A model generated the notes under the pieces. It was not told where the DNA came from. It worked only from the letters and a program-made list of their open reading frames with translations, and did not search any database. From NCBI GenBank assembly GCA_021160845.1, contig JAGHBT010000240.1:1-6652 (forward strand): 6,652 bases of DNA, written 5' to 3'. Below, one piece after another: positions 1 through 5,602 of the stretch. Within the stretch, counting starts at the first letter, position 1. Each line of letters opens with the position of its first letter. The translations under genes and the position numbers were made by a program. The stretch comes from a bacterium. Lineage in GTDB: Bacteria; Krumholzibacteriota; Krumholzibacteriia; Krumholzibacteriales; WJIX01.

Positions 1-1
1 G

Positions 2-1231
2 CGGGGAGGGACAACGATTCTTGTTTCATCTGACCGCGTCTCGAAATTGCGTATAAATCTTGCCTCTTCAGGGATAATCAGCTCAGGAGGCGTTGGATAT
101 GAGATATTTGACAGTAACAGTATAGGGGCAACTGATTTTGTTCAGAGACTGAATCTGAAAAGGGCGCTGGAGGGTGAACTGTCCAGAACTATAAGTGATA
201 TTACGGTGGTTGATAAGGCCAGAGTTCATATTGTTTTTTCCAAGGAGAGTATATTCAAGGATAAGGGGAGGGAAGCCACTGCTTCCGTAGTGCTTAATCT
301 TAGCCGAGGAAGAGGTCTTGAACAGTCACAGGTAATGGGTATTGCCAACCTCGTTTCTTACGGCGTTGAAGGTCTGAACGCAAAAAACGTGACTATTATC
401 GATCAGGATGGAAGGATACTCACGGGCAATATAAATGAAGATGTTCCTGGTCTAAATAGTGCTCGGTTGAATATAAAGAAACAATTCGAAAACTATCTTG
501 CAGGTAAAGCGGAGAAAATGCTGATGACAGTGATCGGACCTGGAAGAGCCCTGGTGCGCGTAAACGCTGAATTGGATTTTCGTGAGGTCAAGAGTACTAA
601 AGAAATATACGATCCTCAGACCGTTGTTAGAAGCGAGGAAACTAATTCGGAGACAAATACAAATGAGGGTTTATCAAAAGAGACTATAACGACCAATTAT
701 GATATTAATAGAACCCTGGAAAATATTGTCAGTGGCGGAGAAGGGGTAAAATCGCTTTCAGTGGCTGTTTTTGTTGATGGGCACTATGAGAAGGAAGAGG
801 GGAGTGCTGAAAAGAAATATATTCCTCTTTCATCGGAAGAACTCGGGCAGCTTGAGAATATAGTTAAGAGGGCGGTGGGATTTGACGCATCGAGGAAGGA
901 TGCGATTGAAGTTGTCAACCTACAGTTCTATTCTACCGGAGAGATGGTAACCAGTATTAAAACACCAATGATGGAGTGGCTTCCCGGACTAATTGGAAAG
1001 GGTGTAACAGTCATCATATTAGTCCTTCTGTTTCTTTTTCTTAAAAAGAATCTAGGGAAAATATTTAGCTCTAAAGGTGGAGGTGGAATTATGATACCGC
1101 GAGGGGGGAATATGGGAACAATGGGTATGGTTTCTTCACAGGAAGATACTATAGAATCAAGAGCTAAGGAAATATCGGACAATAATCCCGAGCAGGTAGC
1201 TAAGCTTGTTAAAACCTGGATGGCTGACTAA
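2..1231 (+). CDS. fliF: Flagellar MS-ring protein FliF (5' partial)
   Basis: FliF forms the inner-membrane MS ring, the base on which the rotor, rod and export gate assemble. The frame is already open at base 2, so the start, the first membrane helix and the first ring-building domain are missing; about 409 residues remain of a family usually near 530-570. The piece opens with GGTTILV and then the FliF/YscJ ring domain, including VGYEIFD, TDFVQ, RALEGELSRTI and KARVHIVF (about 80-430). The FliF C-terminal domain follows (about 470-930), with a short beta-collar segment and the marker TTNYDIN...SLSVAVFVDG. A second membrane helix lies at about 992-1045, then a Gly/Met-rich cytoplasmic linker. 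The last 30 residues (from about 1133, ending NNPEQVAKLVKTWMAD) match the tail that binds the FliG N-terminus, consistent with fliG lying 17 bp downstream. A TTG at 47 is only an internal Leu codon, since the homology continues upstream of it. Confidence 0.97.
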   Translation, partial: RGGTTILVSSDRVSKLRINLASSGIISSGGVGYEIFDSNSIGATDFVQRLNLKRALEGELSRTISDITVVDKARVHIVFSKESIFKDKGREATASVVLNLSRGRGLEQSQVMGIANLVSYGVEGLNAKNVTIIDQDGRILTGNINEDVPGLNSARLNIKKQFENYLAGKAEKMLMTVIGPGRALVRVNAELDFREVKSTKEIYDPQTVVRSEETNSETNTNEGLSKETITTNYDINRTLENIVSGGEGVKSLSVAVFVDGHYEKEEGSAEKKYIPLSSEELGQLENIVKRAVGFDASRKDAIEVVNLQFYSTGEMVTSIKTPMMEWLPGLIGKGVTVIILVLLFLFLKKNLGKIFSSKGGGGIMIPRGGNMGTMGMVSSQEDTIESRAKEISDNNPEQVAKLVKTWMAD

Positions 1232-1248
1232 AGAGGTTGTGGTGACAA

Positions 1249-2262
1249 ATGGTTGAAGAAGAAAAACTGGGAGTAGAGAAGGCGGCAATTCTTCTTATTT
1301 CACTTGGGCCTGAGGTGGCGAGCAAGATCTATAAGAAGCTCTCGGATAATGAAATAGAAGCATTAAGTACCAAAATATCAAAAATTGGTACCGTAAAGGC
1401 TGATCGTAAAGGTGAAATTCTGAAGGAGTTCTATGAGATGATGCAGGCGCAGGGATATATCTCTCAGGGAGGGCTGGAATTTGCCGAAGAGGTACTTAGA
1501 AAATCTGTTGGAGATACCAAGGCAAACCGTCTTCTTACAAGGCTGCAGGGATTTGGCGAAGGAACATCATTTGAGATGCTTAAAAAGGTTGAGCCTAATA
1601 CAATCGCGAATTTTTTGAGGAATGAGCATATTCAAACAATCGCTCTTGTTCTGGCTAATCTCGATCCGGCAATTTCGGGTCCTGTACTCGCGAAATTACC
1701 CACGGAAATACAGGGGGATGTTGTATACAGGATTGCAACTATGCAGAGGCCAAATCCTGAGATGCTGAAATCTATTGAAAAGGTTCTCGAAAAGCATATT
1801 TCCAGTGATTTTGATCAAGTTACTGTCACGGTCGGCGGAACGAAGAGCGTGGCCGACGCTCTAAACGAAATGGATTTGGAGATGTGGCAGGAAATACTTG
1901 AGGATGTCGAGGACATTAACGCTGATATAGCACAGGAAATTAAACAGAAGATGTTTGTGTTTAAGGATCTTGAGCTTCTTGACAATAGAAGCATTCAGGA
2001 ACTTCTCAAGGATGTTGAAACATCTGAGTTGGCCATATCTCTTAAGATTGCCAGTGAATCTATAAGGGAAAAGATTTTTAAGAACATGTCCAAGAGAGCG
2101 GCTCTTGGTCTAAAAGAGGAGATAGAGTATCTTGGCCCTATGCGTCTCGTTGAAGTTGAAGCCATGCAACAGAGAATAGCGGATAATGTAAGAAAGTTAG
2201 AGGGTGAGGGGAGAATAGTAATATCCGGCAGGGGTGGTGCGACATCGGTGATGGTTGATTAG
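1249..2262 (+). CDS. fliG: Flagellar motor switch/rotor protein FliG
   Basis: FliG couples the MS ring to the C ring and receives torque from the stator. At 337 residues it is close to the family norm of about 330-340. The N-terminal domain (about 1-100, with KAAILLISLG) docks on the FliF tail. The middle domain carries NEHIQTIALVLANL at 125-138, where the family motif EHPQ reads EHIQ. A Gly-Gly hinge lies at 196-197, and MFVF at 235-238 precedes the C-terminal torque domain. By alignment with the E. coli torque residues K264, R281, D288, D289 and R297, this protein has K266, R283, E290, E291 and R299, so every charge is kept. The ATG has AGAGG at 1232-1236 upstream, right at the end of fliF. 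The short gap implies one transcript with fliF, and the pair forms the FliF-FliG rotor unit. Confidence 0.98.
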   Translation: MVEEEKLGVEKAAILLISLGPEVASKIYKKLSDNEIEALSTKISKIGTVKADRKGEILKEFYEMMQAQGYISQGGLEFAEEVLRKSVGDTKANRLLTRLQGFGEGTSFEMLKKVEPNTIANFLRNEHIQTIALVLANLDPAISGPVLAKLPTEIQGDVVYRIATMQRPNPEMLKSIEKVLEKHISSDFDQVTVTVGGTKSVADALNEMDLEMWQEILEDVEDINADIAQEIKQKMFVFKDLELLDNRSIQELLKDVETSELAISLKIASESIREKIFKNMSKRAALGLKEEIEYLGPMRLVEVEAMQQRIADNVRKLEGEGRIVISGRGGATSVMVD

Positions 2263-2263
2263 A

Positions 2264-2269
2264 AGGGAG
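2264..2269 (+). promoter_or_regulatory. Ribosome binding site for fliH (supports a TTG start)
   Basis: AGGGAG lies directly after the fliG stop and 7 bases before a TTG at 2277. The next in-frame ATG is 12 codons further in and lacks such a site, so this element favours TTG as the fliH start. Confidence 0.6.
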
Positions 2270-2276
2270 AAACTCT

Positions 2277-2930
2277 TTGGATTATAACTCAGGCGAATTT
2301 ATTCCGGACAGAATGTTATCTTCTGACAATTCATATGTTTTTAAATCTCTCCCGGGATTTGAATTTATTTCAGGGCCGATTGTTGTTGAAGACTTAAGTG
2401 CAAAGATTGTTCTGAGCGAAAAAGAGTTAAGAAGGAAGCTATCTGATGAATATAACAGAGGGTTTCAAAGTGGCAATTCGGACGCTCTGATTGCAAAAAA
2501 AGATATAAAAAAGGATTTTTTCCCCTTGCTTGCGAATATTAGAAGTAGTCTAACCCTGATTACAGCTCAGCTTGAAAAAGAATTAATCAAGTTGTCCGTT
2601 GAAATCGCAGCCAGGGTTGTAAAGCATGAAATAACAATCCACGCTGAAAAGTGTCTGGAAGGACAAATTAAAACATGCCTGGAGCAAATTGGTTCCAGAG
2701 TGCCCGTTCTGATTCGCCTGAATCCTGATGATGTTGGACTTGTTAAAGGGTTAGTCGAGGATTCCATGGAATTCTCCAAGATGTTACGGGATGAAATAAA
2801 ACTTGTTGAAGATCACAATGTGGATAGAGGCGGGTGCGTGATGGAATTGGACAAGGGAGTCTTAAGGGCTGTTATCTCTGAGCAATTGGAAAAACTGGAA
2901 GAGATTTTGTTAAAGGAATATGGAAAATAA
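2277..2930 (+). CDS. fliH: Flagellar export ATPase regulator/stator FliH
   Basis: FliH is the peripheral stalk of the flagellar export ATPase. It dimerises, binds the FliI N-terminus and tethers FliI to the C ring and export gate. This 217-residue protein has a variable N-terminus, a charged segment resembling the AxxxG-repeat zone (YNRGFQSG at 59-66) and a conserved C-terminal half. That half includes LIKLSVEIAARVVKHE (103-118), the beta-strand block VPVLIRLNPDDVGLVK (142-157) and VEDHNVDRGGCVMELDKG (177-194), followed by a helix (ISEQLEKLEEIL). These are the recognisable FliH/YscL C-terminal signatures. The N-terminal Trp residues that bind FlhA in Salmonella FliH are not seen. The start is TTG, chosen from the well-spaced upstream AGGGAG. 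It lies 14 bp after fliG and overlaps fliI by 11 bp, so translation of the partner pair is probably coupled. Confidence 0.93.
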   Translation: MDYNSGEFIPDRMLSSDNSYVFKSLPGFEFISGPIVVEDLSAKIVLSEKELRRKLSDEYNRGFQSGNSDALIAKKDIKKDFFPLLANIRSSLTLITAQLEKELIKLSVEIAARVVKHEITIHAEKCLEGQIKTCLEQIGSRVPVLIRLNPDDVGLVKGLVEDSMEFSKMLRDEIKLVEDHNVDRGGCVMELDKGVLRAVISEQLEKLEEILLKEYGK

Positions 2931-4251
2931 AATTAAAAACAGATTTAAAGATTTTCAGGTGCTTATCCGTGGTAGCAATATAATCGGGGCTGTCGGACAG
3001 GTAATAAGCAGCGTTGGAATCGTAATTGAGGTTGAGGGGTTAAAGTCATCGGTCGGCGACATATGTTGGATAGAGACAGAAGCGGAGAGTGGCCCCATTA
3101 GGGGGGAGGTTGTCGGTTTCAGGGACAACAAACTCTTGTTGATGCCTCTCGGCAAAGTGACAGGTATAGGAGAGGGAAATCATGTTTATCCAACTGAAGA
3201 GCCTCTTAGTATTCAGGTTGGAGAAGAGTTGCTTGGAAGGGTAGTCGGAGGAACCGGAGAGCCTCAGGATAATCTGGGACCCGTTTCCGCTTCCGATCGT
3301 GTATTGCTCAGTAATCTTGCCCCCATGCCTTTAGAGCGCAAACCGATAAAGAGGATTCTTGAAACCGGAGTAAAGGTCATAGATTCTACTCTTACATGTG
3401 GAAAAGGCCAGCGTATGGGAATCTTTGCCGGCAGCGGAATCGGCAAGAGTATCCTTCTTGGAATGATATGTAAAAACGCGACAAGTGATGTTAATGTAAT
3501 TGCCCTGATTGGAGAAAGAGGAAGGGAGGTAAGAGAATTTGTAGAGAATATACTTGGCCCGAATGGGCTGAAAAAATCGGTTGTTGTTGCCGTAACATCC
3601 GACAGAAGCCCTGTTATGAGAGTTAAAGGGGCTGAAACTGCCATGGCAATCGCTGAATATTTTAGAGACAAGGGACGGGATGTTCTTTTTATTATGGATT
3701 CAATAACTAGATATGCTATGGCTCAGAGAGAGATAGGCCTTGCTGTAGGAGAACCGCCAACCGCCAGGGGTTATACTCCTTCGGTTTTCGCGAAACTTCC
3801 CAGCCTACTTGAAAGGGCCGGTAATGGAGCGAATGGAAGTATAACGGGTATTTATTCGGTCCTTGTCGAAGGAGACGATATAAGTGCTGACCCGCTTACC
3901 GACGCTGTTCGGGCAATTCTTGACGGGCATATTGTACTCTCCAGAAAACTTGCCAATGCGGGGTATTATCCCGCTATTGACATACTTCAGAGTATTTCCC
4001 GTCTCGCGCCCGAGCTTTTGAACGATGCCCAAAAAGCCAGGCGTGACAGAATCTTACGCTGGTACGCCACATACAGGGATTCTGAAGATCTAATTAACAT
4101 GGGGGCTTATGAAAAGGGGAATAATCCCCAGATAGACGAATCTATAGATCAGTATGGACGCCTTATGGAATATTTTCGTCAGGATATCAAGGAATCTTCT
4201 CCCATGCATAGGACAGAGTCTGAGTTGGCGGAACTCGTGGGTGAAAACTAA
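2920..4251 (+). CDS. fliI: Flagellum-specific ATP synthase/export ATPase FliI
   Basis: FliI is the hexameric cytoplasmic ATPase of the flagellar type III export system, related to F1-beta, and works with FliH and FliJ to unload substrates. The 443 residues are full length. The N-terminal beta-barrel domain spans about 15-95. The ATPase core has the P-loop AGSGIGKS at 170-177 (K176), GERGREV with the likely catalytic E199 at 198-204, and the Walker B strand VLFIMDSITR with D260. GEPPTARGYTPSVF (278-291 region) and RAILDGHIVLSR (331-342) are typical of FliI. The C-terminal helical domain runs from about 360 to the end. The residue after GKS is Ile rather than the common Thr. The ATG lies inside the end of fliH. 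A possible AAAGGA at 2912-2917 is only 2 bases upstream, which suggests reinitiation from fliH rather than independent loading. Confidence 0.98.
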   Translation: MENKIKNRFKDFQVLIRGSNIIGAVGQVISSVGIVIEVEGLKSSVGDICWIETEAESGPIRGEVVGFRDNKLLLMPLGKVTGIGEGNHVYPTEEPLSIQVGEELLGRVVGGTGEPQDNLGPVSASDRVLLSNLAPMPLERKPIKRILETGVKVIDSTLTCGKGQRMGIFAGSGIGKSILLGMICKNATSDVNVIALIGERGREVREFVENILGPNGLKKSVVVAVTSDRSPVMRVKGAETAMAIAEYFRDKGRDVLFIMDSITRYAMAQREIGLAVGEPPTARGYTPSVFAKLPSLLERAGNGANGSITGIYSVLVEGDDISADPLTDAVRAILDGHIVLSRKLANAGYYPAIDILQSISRLAPELLNDAQKARRDRILRWYATYRDSEDLINMGAYEKGNNPQIDESIDQYGRLMEYFRQDIKESSPMHRTESELAELVGEN

Positions 4252-4295
4252 TTTGCCGTTGCAACTAGCGCAGTGACCTAAACTCACCTCAAAAC

Positions 4296-4300
4296 GGGGA
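4296..4300 (+). promoter_or_regulatory. Ribosome binding site for fliJ (supports a TTG start)
   Basis: GGGGA lies 8 bases before a TTG at 4309. An in-frame TAA at 4279-4281 blocks longer starts, and the first in-frame ATG is 20 codons downstream, inside the predicted coiled coil. The TTG is therefore the best start. Confidence 0.5.
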
Positions 4301-4308
4301 TATTTCTA

Positions 4309-4746
4309 TTGAAAACAAGGATAAAGAAATTAAAAAGGATTGCTGGTTATTACAATCAGAAGAAAAAGATGAAGGTAATCGAATTAGTGAAAGCCCGAAA
4401 CGAGAGATACAGAAAAGAAAAGGCGGCTGACATAATCAAATTAGAAAAGCGGGAGCATATTGAAGTTTGTGTCGATATTTTGTCAGGTCGTCTTGACACG
4501 TCGGTGTTTAAGAGATTGGATGGAGATTTTCAGTATTTCAGAGGGAGTCTTGAAAGGGCCAATAAAGCCCTGGAAAAGGCCATTGAGATTGAAAAAGAGC
4601 GCCGTGAGGATGTAGTAACTTCAACAATTACCGAGCGAAAGTGGAACAATATTGTATCGAGAAAAGAGAAAGACTTTAATAAATCGCAGGGAATAAAAAG
4701 GGAGAAAAGCGCGGATGATATTTCACTCATACGGTTTCGTCCCTAA
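4309..4746 (+). CDS. fliJ: Flagellar export chaperone/ATPase stalk FliJ
   Basis: FliJ is a small antiparallel coiled-coil protein that sits in the central pore of the FliI ring, like the F1 gamma subunit, and links it to the gate protein FlhA. This 145-residue product has the usual length. It is highly charged and almost wholly helical in character, with long Lys/Glu/Arg heptad-like stretches (about 1-55 and 75-130) around a less charged turn region (about 56-75). It has no membrane segment or signal peptide. FliJ sequences diverge strongly, so the call rests on composition, size, the basic start (MKTRIKKLKRIAGYY) and its place directly after fliI and before the motE/fliK pair. A 57 bp gap separates it from fliI; I see no convincing terminator or promoter there, so it is probably in the same transcript. 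Confidence 0.85.
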   Translation: MKTRIKKLKRIAGYYNQKKKMKVIELVKARNERYRKEKAADIIKLEKREHIEVCVDILSGRLDTSVFKRLDGDFQYFRGSLERANKALEKAIEIEKERREDVVTSTITERKWNNIVSRKEKDFNKSQGIKREKSADDISLIRFRP

Positions 4747-4846
4747 TCCCATTCGTAGTAAGCACGGCAAATTTGACCGATGTATGTATATGTTGATTGG
4801 AGCGGGTAGCGTCTCTTTATCGCGTAATTGTTAGTGAGGGATATTC

Positions 4847-4880
4847 GGAAAAATTCTCCACGTGGCAAGTAATTTTTTCC
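4847..4880. repeat. Imperfect inverted repeat enclosing the palindrome CCACGTGG
   Basis: GGAAAAATT (4847-4855) is mirrored by AATTTTTTCC (4871-4880), which has one extra T. Between the arms lies the perfect 8 bp palindrome CCACGTGG (4858-4865). The arms are AT-rich with flanking A and T runs, so it could act as a weak bidirectional terminator. Alternatively it could be a protein-binding site about 160 bp upstream of the predicted sigma-54 start, a distance at which RpoN activators often bind. The symmetry is seen directly; both roles are inferred. Confidence 0.45.
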
Positions 4881-4998
4881 TCTTAATTCCAATTCTACTC
4901 AAAGAGTTATATATCGGCATTTTCTCGTTCATTCTTTAACCCTTTTTATATTAAATAGTTCCATGCCTTGTTTTCTATCTTTAAGGGAAAACTCGTAA

Positions 4999-5014
4999 TG
5001 GCATATCCCTTGCG
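4999..5014 (+). promoter_or_regulatory. Sigma-54 (RpoN) promoter driving motE-fliK
   Basis: TGGCATATCCCTTGCG matches the sigma-54 consensus TGGCAC-N5-TTGCW. The invariant GG (5000-5001) and GC (5012-5013) are separated by exactly 10 bases, as required. Only the C after TGGCA and the final W differ. The transcript would start near 5025, about 50 bp before the motE ATG. Its location in the one large gap, ahead of hook-stage genes, fits the known RpoN control of rod and hook genes in several flagellated lineages. Short inverted repeats (AAGGGA 4983-4988 with TCCCTT 5006-5011; TGGCA 4999-5003 with TGCCA 5019-5023) overlap it and may be chance. Confidence 0.65.
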
Positions 5015-5074
5015 GTTTTGCCAAAGTGAAAATCGGAAATTGATCTGTTTGAATTTTATGAACAGCGGGGTGAA

Positions 5075-5602
5075 ATGAAAGAATTAATTGTATTTTCAAT
5101 TCTCAGCTTCGTTTTGATTCTTGCGGGCGTTCTCTTTTATATGGGGTTTATTACTGTAGGCCCCACTCTTGAAACGAATACCCGGGCAGAGCTCTCCGGT
5201 GAGCTGGGTGAATTAAAAATGCAACTTACCGCAATGGAAGCCATGAAGATGAATATTGACAGGAAAAGAAAAGGAATTCTTGCCCTTGAGGGTGATCTTG
5301 AAATAGAGAGGAAGGTTGTCGCGGATAGCAGAAACGAACTTACAAATTATCTTGACAGAATAGAAAATGCTCTTGAGGAAACAGATAAAGAACGTCTGGA
5401 TCGTATCTCGAAACTGGCGAAACTTTACAACTCCATGAAGCCTAAAGAAGCCGCGGGAATAGCGTCTTCTTTGAAAGTAGAACTCCTTATGGAAATAATT
5501 TCTAAAATGAAAGAGAGAAAAGCAGCAGGGCTTATGGAGGCTTTGCCACCGGCGTTAGCTTCGAATATCAGCAGGAGACTCGGGGAGAGGAAGGTAAAAT
5601 GA
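5075..5602 (+). CDS. motE: MotE/YlxF-like flagellar membrane protein with MgtE-N-like domain
   Basis: This 175-residue protein has one hydrophobic helix (about 5-28, following MKEL), a long charged predicted coiled coil (about 38-108), and a C-terminal helical domain resembling the N-terminal cytosolic domain of the MgtE magnesium channel. The last includes KLAKLYNSMKPKEAAGIASS (113-132), LLMEIISKMKERKAAGLMEA (137-156) and a final SRRLG. This architecture is that of the MotE/YlxF family. Rhizobial MotE is a periplasmic chaperone for the motility protein MotC, while YlxF lies between fliJ and fliK in Bacillus, exactly as here. It lacks the MgtE transport core, so it is not a magnesium transporter. 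Whether the C-terminal part is periplasmic cannot be settled from the sequence. The ATG follows GGGG at 5067-5070. The stop overlaps the next gene's start (ATGA), and the upstream sigma-54 element probably drives it. Confidence 0.85.
   Translation: MKELIVFSILSFVLILAGVLFYMGFITVGPTLETNTRAELSGELGELKMQLTAMEAMKMNIDRKRKGILALEGDLEIERKVVADSRNELTNYLDRIENALEETDKERLDRISKLAKLYNSMKPKEAAGIASSLKVELLMEIISKMKERKAAGLMEALPPALASNISRRLGERKVK
5588..5594 (+). promoter_or_regulatory. Ribosome binding site for fliK
   Basis: AGGAAGG lies inside the end of motE, 4 bases before the ATG at 5599, with AGAGG just upstream (5586-5590). It supports the ATG in the ATGA overlap over in-frame ATGs at 5614 and 5632. Confidence 0.55.

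Larger units (their letters stand above)
4747..5074 (+). other. Gene-free regulatory gap between fliJ and motE
   Basis: This 328 bp stretch has no plausible gene on either strand and is more AT-rich than its flanks. In order it holds an imperfect inverted repeat centred on CCACGTGG (4847-4880), an AT-rich tract (about 4920-4960), a sigma-54 -24/-12 element (4999-5014), and a leader of about 50 bp ending in the motE ribosome binding region (GGGG at 5067-5070). No GC-rich hairpin followed by a T run was found after fliJ, so transcription from upstream may read through. It is the only sizeable gap in the window. Confidence 0.7.

Noticed and set aside
47..49. TTG as the fliF start
   Set aside because: FliF-like sequence (GGTTILV) continues in frame upstream to the window edge, so the gene is truncated by the window and does not start here.
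928..1182. 84-codon - strand open frame over the fliF 3' end
   Set aside because: It is antisense to the second FliF membrane helix and FliG-binding tail, with no domain and no supporting context.
3264..3671. 135-codon open frame on the - strand inside fliI
   Set aside because: It is antisense to the P-loop/Walker B region of an intact fliI and shows no recognisable domain; it follows from the codon pattern of fliI.
4258..4287. Small palindrome GTTGCAAC and a GTGA/TCAC pair in the fliI-fliJ gap
   Set aside because: The stems are only 4 bp, without a T run, so this is neither a credible terminator nor a clear operator.
4757..4783. Possible sigma-28 type promoter (ACCGAT box at 4776)
   Set aside because: The -35 half is a poor match to TAAAGTTT at the expected spacing, and no gene starts suitably downstream.
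4924..4956. Possible sigma-70 promoter with TATATT -10 box
   Set aside because: The region is simply AT-rich; no acceptable -35 box occurs at 16-18 bases, and the sigma-54 element is a much better match.
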